From: Hoyosella levis
GTDB lineage: Bacteria > Actinomycetota > Actinomycetes > Mycobacteriales > Mycobacteriaceae
Length of the DNA: 64,000 nucleotides
Reading direction: 5' to 3'
Assembly: GCF_026008515.1 (NCBI RefSeq)
Contig: NZ_BQYM01000001.1
Location: 248,001 to 312,000 of the forward strand
The notes below the pieces were generated by a model. It did no database searches, was not told the origin of the DNA, and worked only from the letters and a program-made list of their open reading frames with translations. Made by a program: the position numbers and the translations under genes. How positions within the stretch are numbered: position 1 is the stretch's first letter; each line of letters begins with the position of its first letter. This document shows, in pieces, positions 24,313-32,499 of the stretch.

Positions 24313-26445
24313 CTATCCGACGGGCAACGGGATGCGGATGCCCGGGAAGATCTCTACCTCGCGCAGCTCCGGCAATGGAGGCAGCTCCGGGATGGGGATC
24401 GGCGCTGGGGCCGGGGCCGGGGCCTGTCCGCGCTGTTGCTGCTGCGGCGCGGGGCGCGACGGCTGCGGCGCGACGTAGACGGGCACGCCGGACTGGCCCG
24501 CGATGGGGTCGGGCCACGGGAAGGTCTCGACATCGGTGCCCGACAGGGACGCGTCCATCGTCTGCTTCCAGATCGAGGCGGGCAACGACGATCCATAGAT
24601 GCTGCCGCCCCACAGGTTCAGCAGCGGCTCGGAGTCGTTGGTGCCGAGCCACACGGCGGTGGACAGCGATGGCGTGTAGCCGACCATCCAGGCGTCTTTG
24701 TTCAGGCCGGTATCGCCGAGCTGGGTGGTTCCCGTCTTCGAGGCCGATGGCCTTCCACCTGCAAGCCCATTGCCCCGCGAGTAGGAGGCGATCGGCAGCA
24801 TCGCCTGGGTGGCGTTCTCGGCCACCGCCTTGTCGATCCGCTGCTCGCCCTCGCTCTGGGGCCGCTCGTAGAGGACCTCGCCGTCGGCAGCGACCACCCG
24901 TTGCACGAAGTAGGGCTCGTGGTACACCCCGGACGCGGCGATCGTGGCGTAGGCCGATGCCATATCAATGGGGCGGACGAGGTACTGGCCGAGCACGATG
25001 CCGGTCTGCGGGGACCCGCCGTCCTCGGTGAGGGACACGCCCTCCACGCCGGGGATGTTCTCGGGGATGCCCGCCGCGTGGGCGGCATCAGCGATGCTCT
25101 GCGGGCCATCATCCATGGCGAGGGTCAGCCGGTAGAAGCTTGTGTTGAGCGACCGCTTGAGCGCCTCGGCGATATTGCAGACCCCGCAGGCGGCCCCATC
25201 GACGTTGGTGATGCGCAGGTTGCCGATGGTCACCGGGGAGCTGTCATAGCGGGCCGAGAGCGGGATGCCCTGGTCGAGCGCGGCGAGGAGGCCGAACACC
25301 TTGAACGCAGACCCTGCCTGGAGCGGAGCCTGGGCATAGTCGTAGCCCTGTCCCTGGGGCCCGCCGTAGTAGGCCTGCACGGCGCCCGATCGAGGATCGA
25401 TGGAGACGACCGCCGTGCGCAGGTTCTCCGGCTCCCCGGCCATCACGTTCGCCACGGAATCGATGGCGGCCTGCTGCTTGGTCGGGTCGATCGTGGTGAC
25501 GATCCGGACGCCGCGCGTATCGATGAGCTCCTGGTCGACGCCCACGCGCTCGAGCTCGTCGAGCACCTGGGCGCGGATGAGGCCTTCGGGGCCGGGCGCC
25601 TCATTGGGGTCGGGGACCTGGTCGAACGGGATGACCTGCGGGAACTCCATGGCGCTGCGCTCGGAGGGGCGCAGCACGTTCATCGCGGTCATGCCGTCGA
25701 GCACATAGTTCCAGCGCTCGCGCAGCTGCTCGCTGTCATTGCTGGAATCCAGGCTCGAGGGACGATTGATGACGGCGGCGAGCAGGGCGCCCTCCTCGAG
25801 GGTGAGCTCGCCGACCGGCTTGCCGAAGTACGCCTGGGCCGCGGTGGCGACACCGTAGGCCCCGCGCCCGAAGTAGATGGTGTTGAGGTACGCGGTGAGG
25901 ACGTCGTCCTTGCTCCACTCGCGGGCCATCCGGGCCGCGAGCACGAGCTCGCGCCACTTCCGCGTGTATGTGCGATCGGACCCCACCACGGTGTTCTTGA
26001 CGAACTGCTGGGTGATGGTCGAGCCGCCGCCCGCGTCCTCCTTGCCGGTGAGGTTGTCCCACGCGGCGCGCGTGAAGCCGCGCACCGAGAACCCCGGGTT
26101 GTCGTAGAAGCTACGGTCCTCGGCGGCGAGCACGGCGTCACGGACGTGCGGCGGGACCTGGTCGAGGCTGATGTTGACCCTATTGCCCTCGGGTGGCACC
26201 ACCTGAGCGATGACGCTGGCATCGTCCGCCGCGACGATCGTCGCGATCTGATCGTTGCGCAGGGCCTCGGGCCGCGGCACCTCGGCATTGCGGTAGCTGT
26301 AGGCGAAGTAGCCGACAGGGACGATGATGAGGACCAGAAGCAGGACGAATGCTGCGAGCAGGACGGATCGCAGGCGCGACCGCTTGCGTCGCGCCTTGCC
26401 TCGTCCCGCCGCGGACCGCGACGACCCAGTGTGCTCAGAACCCAC
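24313..26445 (-). CDS. Class A penicillin-binding protein (PonA-type)
   Basis: A 710-residue bifunctional cell-wall synthase. After a basic cytoplasmic tail and one membrane anchor (about 28-50), the glycosyltransferase domain shows AAEDRSFYDNPG (catalytic Glu109) and GGGSTITQQFVKN; the transpeptidase domain has Ser379 in SAFK, SLN at 432-434 and KTGTT at 570. It polymerises and cross-links peptidoglycan outside the membrane. The C-terminus ends in a Pro/Gln-rich tail (APQQQQRG, PAPAPAPIPIP) as in mycobacterial PonA proteins. GTG 26445 has AAGGA at 8 bases; GTG 26451 is too close to it. Confidence 0.92.
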   Translation of the reverse strand: MGSEHTGSSRSAAGRGKARRKRSRLRSVLLAAFVLLLVLIIVPVGYFAYSYRNAEVPRPEALRNDQIATIVAADDASVIAQVVPPEGNRVNISLDQVPPHVRDAVLAAEDRSFYDNPGFSVRGFTRAAWDNLTGKEDAGGGSTITQQFVKNTVVGSDRTYTRKWRELVLAARMAREWSKDDVLTAYLNTIYFGRGAYGVATAAQAYFGKPVGELTLEEGALLAAVINRPSSLDSSNDSEQLRERWNYVLDGMTAMNVLRPSERSAMEFPQVIPFDQVPDPNEAPGPEGLIRAQVLDELERVGVDQELIDTRGVRIVTTIDPTKQQAAIDSVANVMAGEPENLRTAVVSIDPRSGAVQAYYGGPQGQGYDYAQAPLQAGSAFKVFGLLAALDQGIPLSARYDSSPVTIGNLRITNVDGAACGVCNIAEALKRSLNTSFYRLTLAMDDGPQSIADAAHAAGIPENIPGVEGVSLTEDGGSPQTGIVLGQYLVRPIDMASAYATIAASGVYHEPYFVQRVVAADGEVLYERPQSEGEQRIDKAVAENATQAMLPIASYSRGNGLAGGRPSASKTGTTQLGDTGLNKDAWMVGYTPSLSTAVWLGTNDSEPLLNLWGGSIYGSSLPASIWKQTMDASLSGTDVETFPWPDPIAGQSGVPVYVAPQPSRPAPQQQQRGQAPAPAPAPIPIPELPPLPELREVEIFPGIRIPLPVG

Positions 26446-26729
26446 AGTCACATTCCTTCGGAGCCCGGCCTGTATGCCGCTAGCCTCATAGTCCGGCAAC
26501 AACTACGTTGTCTCGTCGCCAAGGGTAGCGCCGACCGCGCCAGCCCCACCACATGTACGCACCAGATCACACGCCCGCGCGAATGCGGGGCCGGCATTCT
26601 TGGCGCGCGGCCCGGGCGGGGTGCTCCGGATAGTGTTCCACAGTGACGCCCGGCGAGCCCGCCCTTGATAGCCTGGGGCCCGCCTCCAGCAGGAAGCACC
26701 CGCTCAGCACGTCCCAAGGAGATCCCCTC

Positions 26730-27485
26730 GTGGCCGCACGAAGCACCGCTGGCTCGAACCCCCCGGCCACGCCGGGGAGCAGGCCCACCGCGCTCGCGGT
26801 GCTGCTGCTCGCCATCGAGGCGGCGCTCGCGATGTGGCTGCTGACCGCCTGGCCCGCGGAGGCCGCGCAGTGGCTCGTGCCCATCGAGCTCGTCACCTAT
26901 GCGCTCGGCCTCGGGGCCCTGCTGTGCGTGCTGTTCGACCAGCTTTGGGCCGCGCACGCGTATGTCGCGATCCGGCTGTTCCTGGTGCTGTGCTATTTGC
27001 TCGACGGCAGCATCATGGGCATCGCCATCTCGGTGGCAGTGCTGGTCCTCGCCACGAGGCTCGCGGTACGGGCACGGGAGCAGCTGGTTCCGCTGGTCGT
27101 CCCGGAGCATCCCGCGCAGGCGCTGCGCATCTGGACGCTCGCCGGATGCCTGCTCGGCGTTGAGCTGCTCCATATCGTCGGCCTGCTTCGGATGGATCCG
27201 GACGCGCGCGACGCGATCATCGGGCTGCTGCCACTGCCGGTGGTCGCTGGGGCAATCGCGGTGGGGCTGGGCGGTCTTCTCGGCGCGGCGCTGCTGCGCT
27301 TTCCCGGCGCTGCGTTCTACGTCGCGTACCGCACCATCGCGGGCATGTACCTCACCGCCGGCCTCGCGTTCGACTCGGTCGCGCCTCCCGAGGTGCTGAT
27401 CTCGGCCTTGCTGATGTTCGTGCTCGCGGAGGTGCTCACCCGGCGCGTGTACCAGTTCTCGGAGGCGCGCCGCGCGATGCTCTAG
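26730..27485 (+). CDS. Multi-pass membrane protein of unknown function
   Basis: A 251-residue integral membrane protein with about seven segments (ALAVLLLAIEAALAMWLLTAW, LVTYALGLGALLCVLF, AYVAIRLFLVLCYLL and later ones), no charged catalytic motif, and a short polar N-terminus. GTG 26730 has AGGAG 8 bases upstream. It is divergent from the penicillin-binding protein gene and 46 bases ahead of the DUF2339 gene, with which it may be co-transcribed. I do not recognise a family. Confidence 0.65.
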   Translation: MAARSTAGSNPPATPGSRPTALAVLLLAIEAALAMWLLTAWPAEAAQWLVPIELVTYALGLGALLCVLFDQLWAAHAYVAIRLFLVLCYLLDGSIMGIAISVAVLVLATRLAVRAREQLVPLVVPEHPAQALRIWTLAGCLLGVELLHIVGLLRMDPDARDAIIGLLPLPVVAGAIAVGLGGLLGAALLRFPGAAFYVAYRTIAGMYLTAGLAFDSVAPPEVLISALLMFVLAEVLTRRVYQFSEARRAML

Positions 27486-27531
27486 GCAACCATCCCGCGC
27501 GGATCGACTGGGATGCGCGGATGATGTAGGC

Positions 27532-29271
27532 GTGGAACACAGAGATTCGCCGGGCAGGGATGTCGCGGATGTCCTCGCGGCCAGGCTGGCCCAGATCAGC
27601 ACGCAGCTCGACTATGCCCGCCACGAGCTTGAGATGCTGCGCGGTAGTGCACGAGGGGCGGCTCCTGCCACTGCTCGAACGCAGGCCGCAGCCGACCATC
27701 GCGCGCCCGGCCAGCCTTCGGCGCGCCCGCTCCCCCCGCGCCCTGCCAAGCCGGTCCGCACGCCGTGGTGGGAGCAAGATGCCACCCTCGGCAGGGTGCT
27801 GGCCACAGCAGGCACCGCCATCACCTTGATCGGCGTGGCGCTGCTACTAGTGCTTGCCATCCAGTCGGGGCTGCTCGGGCCCGTTGGGCGCGTTGTCGCG
27901 GGAGCCCTGCTCGCGGCGAGCCTGCTGGGACTGGCGTTGTGGCGATCGCGGCGCGATGAGGTGAACGCCGGGATCGTGGCGCTGGCCGCGACCGGCATCG
28001 CGGGGCTGTATCTCGATATCGTCGCCGCGACCGCGCTCTATGACCTAGCACCCGTGGTGGTGGGCCTGGCTGTCGCGTTCGGGGTGGCATCCGCAGGAGC
28101 CTTGCTCGCGGTGAGGTGGGATTCCCGCTGGCTCGCGCACATGGTGGTGCTTGGCGCCGCGGCGCTGGCACCGTTCGCGGCCGGGGGTGTCACACCGGCC
28201 GTCGCGGCGTTCCTCGTCGCCCTGATGGCGGCGACCTTCCCGGCGCAGCGTGCCCGGCAATGGCCCTGGCTAATGGCCTCCCGAGTGGGCCCGCCAGTGC
28301 TGGCACTCCTGGTCGCTGTGCATTCGCCTGGTGATCAAGCGGGACTGACCGTTGCCTGGCAGGCCGTGGCTCTCGCGGCCGTCCTGCTCGTGCTCGCAGT
28401 GGGGTCCGGCGTGGTCATGCTGCGCGAGGCTGACCGGGTCGATCAGGGCGCAGTGATGCTGGGGATCGCCGCCGCCTCCCTCCCGGTGTTGTTCGTCCGG
28501 GAACTGCTCGCCGCGGGTCCGTACGCGCTGGTATGCGTGGTTGCCGGGGCCGTGCTGCTGGCCGTGGCCGCGCTCGTCCCGGGCATTCCGGTGGCCTCGC
28601 GCCTGCTCGTCGGTGGGATCGGTGTCCTCACCGGGATCCTGGCCATCACGGCGTGGGCGCCGGGGAGCCGCGCGGAGGTGATCGTGCTGGGGGTCGCCTG
28701 CGCGGTGCTGCTGGGCTGGTCGCGGGCCCGCGGTCCGGTGACGGGGGCTGGTGGTGCTCTGCTCGGGTTCGCGGGCGCCGTCCTGCTCGCCGATGCCGCG
28801 TCGCCTGGGTTGCTGGTGTCCTCGTCGGTGACTACGGAGCGGGCGAGCATGCTGATCGTGGCCGGAGGGGCGCTGCTGGTGGCAGCGGCGGCACTAGTGG
28901 CCAGCGCCGTGGGGATGCCCGTGCTGCTTCGCCTGATCGCGACGACCGCGGCGCTCTATGGGTCAGCGGTCGCGATCGTCGCCCTTGGAGTCCTGGCGTT
29001 CGGGGGCCGGACGGGCTTCGTGGCGGGCCATGCGCTGGTGACGGTGCTGTGGATGGCCGTGGCGATCGCATTGCTGGTGGTTGGCGCGCGGCGGAACGCG
29101 ATGCTCGCGGCAGGGGTGGTCATGGCCGCCGCGACGGTTGCCAAGCTGATGGTGTTCGACCTCGCCGCGCTCGACGGGCTGTACCGCGTGCTGGCATTCC
29201 TGGTGGTAGGCGTCCTGCTCCTGCTCGCGGGGGCGCGGGTCGCTCGGATCCGGGCGACCTCGCCCGAATAG
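27532..29271 (+). CDS. DUF2339 large membrane protein
   Basis: A 579-residue protein with a short coiled N-terminus (VADVLAARLAQISTQLDYARHELEML), a Pro-rich linker, and about 16 to 18 membrane segments from residue 90 on, including GRVLATAGTAITLIGVALLLVLAIQSGLLGP and the C-terminal AKLMVFDLAALDGLYRVLAFLVVGVLLL, which is characteristic of DUF2339. Family function is unknown. GTG 27532 has no strong ribosome site. Its stop lies 11 bases from the stop of a convergent secreted-protein gene. Confidence 0.8.
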   Translation: MEHRDSPGRDVADVLAARLAQISTQLDYARHELEMLRGSARGAAPATARTQAAADHRAPGQPSARPLPPRPAKPVRTPWWEQDATLGRVLATAGTAITLIGVALLLVLAIQSGLLGPVGRVVAGALLAASLLGLALWRSRRDEVNAGIVALAATGIAGLYLDIVAATALYDLAPVVVGLAVAFGVASAGALLAVRWDSRWLAHMVVLGAAALAPFAAGGVTPAVAAFLVALMAATFPAQRARQWPWLMASRVGPPVLALLVAVHSPGDQAGLTVAWQAVALAAVLLVLAVGSGVVMLREADRVDQGAVMLGIAAASLPVLFVRELLAAGPYALVCVVAGAVLLAVAALVPGIPVASRLLVGGIGVLTGILAITAWAPGSRAEVIVLGVACAVLLGWSRARGPVTGAGGALLGFAGAVLLADAASPGLLVSSSVTTERASMLIVAGGALLVAAAALVASAVGMPVLLRLIATTAALYGSAVAIVALGVLAFGGRTGFVAGHALVTVLWMAVAIALLVVGARRNAMLAAGVVMAAATVAKLMVFDLAALDGLYRVLAFLVVGVLLLLAGARVARIRATSPE

Positions 29272-29282
29272 GCCGACGAGGC

Positions 29283-29951
29283 TCAGGCGCCAACCACGAG
29301 GCGCACGGGGGCGGTCTGGCCGGGAAGCACCTCGAAGGAGACTGGTCCTGCGGCCTGGCCGCCCAGCGGGCTCGGCTCGATGACATTCCAGCATCCGGCC
29401 GGAAGCATGGTAGCGATCCGCCCGCTGGGATCGCTGGGATGGGAGACGAGCTCGGCGCCGCTGCCGTCGCAGGGCCGGATCACGATCGGGCGATTGGCGA
29501 TCGGAGTGGTGCCGTCCTCGCCGACCAGGGTGATCATGGCGGCGCCAAGATCATAGGAGCCCTCCATGAAGGGCCGGAACCGCACCGTTGCGATTCCGCT
29601 TGACTCGCCGACCACTGCGGTGACAGGAGTCGCTCTAGCGGGCACATAGTCAACGGGGTGGCGGACCGGTGCCACCGTGTAGCAGCCCGGGGCAACCGGG
29701 ACCGTCGCGGCGCCGGAGTCGCCGAGGTCGATCACTCGGTAGGTGCTGACGGTCGGGTCCGCGCCGCCACAACCACTGGTGATGCTCACCGAGACATCGG
29801 CGACCGGCGATCCGCTGGCGCTGGACGCGGACACACGGAGCTCAGCGGTGTCCTGCGCGTGGGCGGGCACCGCGAGCGGTACAGAGATCAGCGTGGCGGC
29901 CGCCACAAGGACGGTGGCGCGCGGCAGTCTCGCGATCGTGATAGTGCTCAT
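29283..29951 (-). CDS. Secreted protein with Ig-like beta domains
   Basis: A 222-residue protein with a Sec signal peptide (core TVLVAAATLISVPLAVPAHA, cleavage near 32) and a mature part made of beta strands in two similar halves: ELRVSASSASGSPVADVSVSITSGC and GTTPIANRPIVIRPCDGSG are each followed by a Gly-rich turn and an xx-GC-(Y/W)-x-V segment (PGCYTVAPV, AGCWNVIEP). This resembles prealbumin- or SpaA-like Ig folds with one disulfide per half. GGAGG precedes ATG 29951. Not surface-anchored by any visible signal; function unknown. Confidence 0.7.
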   Translation of the reverse strand: MSTITIARLPRATVLVAAATLISVPLAVPAHAQDTAELRVSASSASGSPVADVSVSITSGCGGADPTVSTYRVIDLGDSGAATVPVAPGCYTVAPVRHPVDYVPARATPVTAVVGESSGIATVRFRPFMEGSYDLGAAMITLVGEDGTTPIANRPIVIRPCDGSGAELVSHPSDPSGRIATMLPAGCWNVIEPSPLGGQAAGPVSFEVLPGQTAPVRLVVGA

Positions 29952-30091
29952 GGTTGTTCCTCCGGCTCGCGCACGGGGGCGCGTGCCTTAATAATGCCTC
30001 TTCCTGGCGATCTTGACCAGTCCCAGCGCCCCGTCCATGCCCCCAGGGCTAGGGGCATGCCGTTGGAGGGATGGGCTGGGGCATGCCAGCT

Positions 30092-30976
30092 CTAGGGTCG
30101 CAGCGTGCGGCCGAGGCCTGGGGGCGCGCTCGCGTAGTAGTCGTCGCAATCGGGGAAGCCCAGCCGCCAGCCATCGGGATGGTCCATCGGCGCGGACTCG
30201 ATCGGCGGGATGGGCAGCGCTTGCCCGCCGGGATCCGCTGGCAGCGGGAGCTCGCTGCTCGATGCGATGTGAGCGAGCCCGCGCAACTGGCTCCACGTCG
30301 GTGGCAGCAGGATGGCCTCCCCGCGGCTCCAGGACTCGAGCGCGGCCCGCGGCGCGCGCCAGAAGCACTCGTCGGCCTCCGGTGTCTGGTCATCGGCTTC
30401 CTGGCCCGGCGGGAGCAGCGCGAGGAAGAAGCGGGTGTCGTACCGGCGCGCGTTCCCGGTCGGGGTGATCCAGTTGGCGACGGGGACAAGGAGGTCGGCG
30501 CGAAGCGCGAGGTCATGCTCGCGCAGGAGGTCGGCGAAGGATACGGAGCGGGCAACGAGGTGGTCGCGGGAGTCCCCTAGCGTCCCGGCGATCCACTCGC
30601 CCGTGACGATGCTGCCGTCGAGGTGGCCCGCGAGCAGAACGCCGCATTCCTCGTAGAGCTCGCGGACCGCTGCGACCACCAGTGCTCGTGCCGTCGCTGC
30701 GCTCGTGCTGAAAGCGCTCGCCCAGTACTCGGGCGCGGGGCCATGCCAGGCGAGCGCCGCAGCGCGATCGGTCGCGTCCACCCCGCCGCCGGGGAACACG
30801 GTCATGCCGGGGGCGAAGGGCATGGTCCGGGTGCGGCGCTGCAGGAATACCTCGATCCCGCCGGGACCGTGGTCAGGCGCAACCCTGGAGGCATCGCTGG
30901 GGGCATCACGGACGAGGATGATCGTTGCGGCGTCGCGGATCGGGATGTCGTTCTGGTCCCGGGCAGCTGGGGTCAT
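30092..30976 (-). CDS. NUDIX hydrolase (NUDT19-like)
   Basis: A 294-residue NUDIX family protein of the NUDT19/RP2p-type, hydrolases of CoA derivatives and related nucleoside diphosphates. After an N-terminal strand (AATIILVRDA) and FLQRRTRTMPFAPGMTVFPGGGVD, the NUDIX box is split by an insertion and ends in ALVVAAVRELYEECGVLLA, holding the metal-binding Glu residues. A RYDTRFFLALLPPGQEA strand and ADECFWRAPRAALESW follow, as in that subfamily. ATG 30976 has GGAG upstream. The substrate is inferred from family only. Confidence 0.85.
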   Translation of the reverse strand: MTPAARDQNDIPIRDAATIILVRDAPSDASRVAPDHGPGGIEVFLQRRTRTMPFAPGMTVFPGGGVDATDRAAALAWHGPAPEYWASAFSTSAATARALVVAAVRELYEECGVLLAGHLDGSIVTGEWIAGTLGDSRDHLVARSVSFADLLREHDLALRADLLVPVANWITPTGNARRYDTRFFLALLPPGQEADDQTPEADECFWRAPRAALESWSRGEAILLPPTWSQLRGLAHIASSSELPLPADPGGQALPIPPIESAPMDHPDGWRLGFPDCDDYYASAPPGLGRTLRP

Positions 30977-31050
30977 GCGGGGCTCCTTCTGCGGTGCTGT
31001 CGGTCAACTCGACGATACCCGTGCTTCGCGGCGCTGCGTGTCGCCACCCG

Positions 31051-31072
31051 GGCCGCGCCGCGCGGCGCGGCC
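31051..31072 (-). terminator. Perfect 22-bp GC palindrome at a gene end
   Basis: GGCCGCGCCGC followed by its exact complement lies directly next to the stop codon of the gene at 31074. It could form a hairpin terminator for that gene. Confidence 0.5.
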
Positions 31073-31073
31073 G

Positions 31074-31451
31074 CTAGAAGATCGCGAGCTGGTCGACGCT
31101 GATCGTGCGGCCACGCGCGCTGTCGCGCCGCTGGCCGGTGGCGATGCGGGCCTTGCGGGCGGTGCGGATCTCGGCAGTGCTGATCCCATGCTCGCGGGCC
31201 TGGGTGATGTAAGGCGCGGGATCCACTCCGGCGATGTCGGCGATGGCGATGCGCGTGAGCAGTTGCTGCCTCCACCACGCGGCGCCCTCCCCCGAGTCGC
31301 GGGCATTCCATAGCCGGTGCCACCGTGGCGTGCCGGGAGCGGGCGAGCCAGTCGCGTGCGCGGTGAGCTTGTCGATACAGCGGTCGATGGTGTCGGTCAG
31401 CGTCTCGCCGGCCTCGGCGAGCGCATCATCTGACACTCCTGTCACACGCAC
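31074..31451 (-). CDS. Hypothetical conserved-looking protein
   Basis: About 125 residues, soluble, mostly helical: DDALAEAGETLTDTIDRCIDKL, then a loop, PRWHRLWNARDSGEGAAWWRQQLLTRIAIADIAGVDPAPYITQAREHGISTAEIRTARKARIATG. The last stretch could be a DNA-binding helix-turn-helix but no family is recognised. No ribosome site is seen; TAGTGT lies 7 bases before GTG 31451, which suggests a leaderless start. The start is uncertain by up to five codons. Confidence 0.55.
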   Translation of the reverse strand: MRVTGVSDDALAEAGETLTDTIDRCIDKLTAHATGSPAPGTPRWHRLWNARDSGEGAAWWRQQLLTRIAIADIAGVDPAPYITQAREHGISTAEIRTARKARIATGQRRDSARGRTISVDQLAIF

Positions 31452-31674
31452 GCTTACCACACTAACGCGTATCCGTGGCTCGCGAATGGTGCTCCCGCGA
31501 ATGATCCGCCGTGAATGCGCAGAAAACGACAGGTACTCGCGCTGGGCCTGTCGTATCTCGCACGCTCGCGGCCGGGGGCGAGGACGGCAGTGGCCGCGCC
31601 CGCTCGCATCGTGCCAGCCGCGACGCACCGTTCGCGCGTGGGGAAACACCCTGCTGCCCGTCGCATCCGGGCCG

Positions 31675-31680
31675 TAGACT
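31675..31680 (+). promoter_or_regulatory. -10 element
   Basis: TAGACT fits the TANNNT pattern of actinobacterial -10 sites and would start a transcript near 31687, leaving the ribosome site AAGGATCGG in the leader of the gene at 31718. Confidence 0.3.
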
Positions 31681-31717
31681 AGTGACGAAGCTCACCAACG
31701 AAGGATCGGAAGCGCCC

Positions 31718-32377
31718 ATGGCACCCACAGAGGACCCCACGACCACCACGACCTCGGCGCCCACGGAACGCCTCGACGAGCTGCGCGCGCAGTCGAAGAA
31801 GGATTCGTCAGGCGCCGCCACGCAGGCCTGGGCATGGCTGAAGGAACTACGCGATAGCGAGCTGCGCGAGTACGACCAGGCGGTGACGACCCTCGAGTCG
31901 CTCTTCCGGGCCAGCGCGCCGCCGCGCAAGCTCGAGGGCCAGACCGAGGGCCTGCTCGTCATGACCACCACCATGCCGATCCTCGACCGCACTGTCACGG
32001 CTGTCACCGACCTGTGGATGCCCTGGGAGGGCAAGCGGTTCAACGCTGAGGGCACCGGCGCCAACCGCATCGCCTCGCGCGCCTCGATGCCGCTGCGCCT
32101 GCTGTGGCCGCTGTACTCGATGACCCAGACCGAGGACGGCAAGCTCGCGTTCGACTTCACCACCCACGTCGAGGCGAGCCGTGACAAGGACGGTGGCGAG
32201 CAGGATGTGCTGGTCATCGACTACAAGTCCGTGGAGACAAACCCGAGGCTGCTCATCCGTAGCGTCCGCGACGAGCTCGTGGAGCTCGTTCCCGGCGTCT
32301 ACCTGGGCAAGATCCTGTTCCGAGTCTCCGGCCGCTATCACAAGATCGGGTACTTCGCGCTGCACAACATCGACTAG
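31718..32377 (+). CDS. Hypothetical protein with Thr/Ser-rich N-terminus
   Basis: A 219-residue soluble protein, probably cytoplasmic. After a Thr-rich stretch (DPTTTTTSAPTERLDELRAQ) there is a helix (QAWAWLKELRDSELREYDQAVTTLESLFR) and a beta-rich C-terminal part with VIDYKSVETNPRLLIRSVRDE, VPGVYLGKILFR and YHKIGYFALHN. The C-terminal half resembles uncharacterised proteins of Mycobacteriales that I cannot name. ATG 31718 follows AAGGATCGG. It is followed by hairpin element A in a convergent gap. Confidence 0.65.
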   Translation: MAPTEDPTTTTTSAPTERLDELRAQSKKDSSGAATQAWAWLKELRDSELREYDQAVTTLESLFRASAPPRKLEGQTEGLLVMTTTMPILDRTVTAVTDLWMPWEGKRFNAEGTGANRIASRASMPLRLLWPLYSMTQTEDGKLAFDFTTHVEASRDKDGGEQDVLVIDYKSVETNPRLLIRSVRDELVELVPGVYLGKILFRVSGRYHKIGYFALHNID

Positions 32378-32399
32378 GCAGCGTCACCTAGGCAGACGC

Positions 32400-32480
32400 C
32401 AAACGCGATAGAAGCCGTGGAAGATCCAGGAAGGCTTCTATCGCGTTTGACGTTCTCCGGTGCTCTTGCCTTTCTCTAGC
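32400..32480 (+). repeat. Dispersed hairpin element A, copy 2
   Basis: CAAACGCGATAGAAGCC at 32400-32416 pairs exactly with 32433-32449 (17-bp arms, 16-base loop containing GATCCAGG). The tail TTTGACG, then CCGGTGCTCTTGC, follows at 32446-32470, as in the other copies. It lies between the convergent genes ending at 32377 and 32500. Confidence 0.88.
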
Positions 32481-32499
32481 CGGCTTTCCGGCAGCCCGC

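Noticed and set aside
23776-26646. 956-codon forward frame across the patatin and penicillin-binding genes
   Set aside because: It runs antisense through two clearly real genes and lacks any recognisable fold.
30046-30090. Two copies of GGGGCATGCC after the NUDIX gene
   Set aside because: Short direct repeat only; no long stem, and too little to call an element or terminator.
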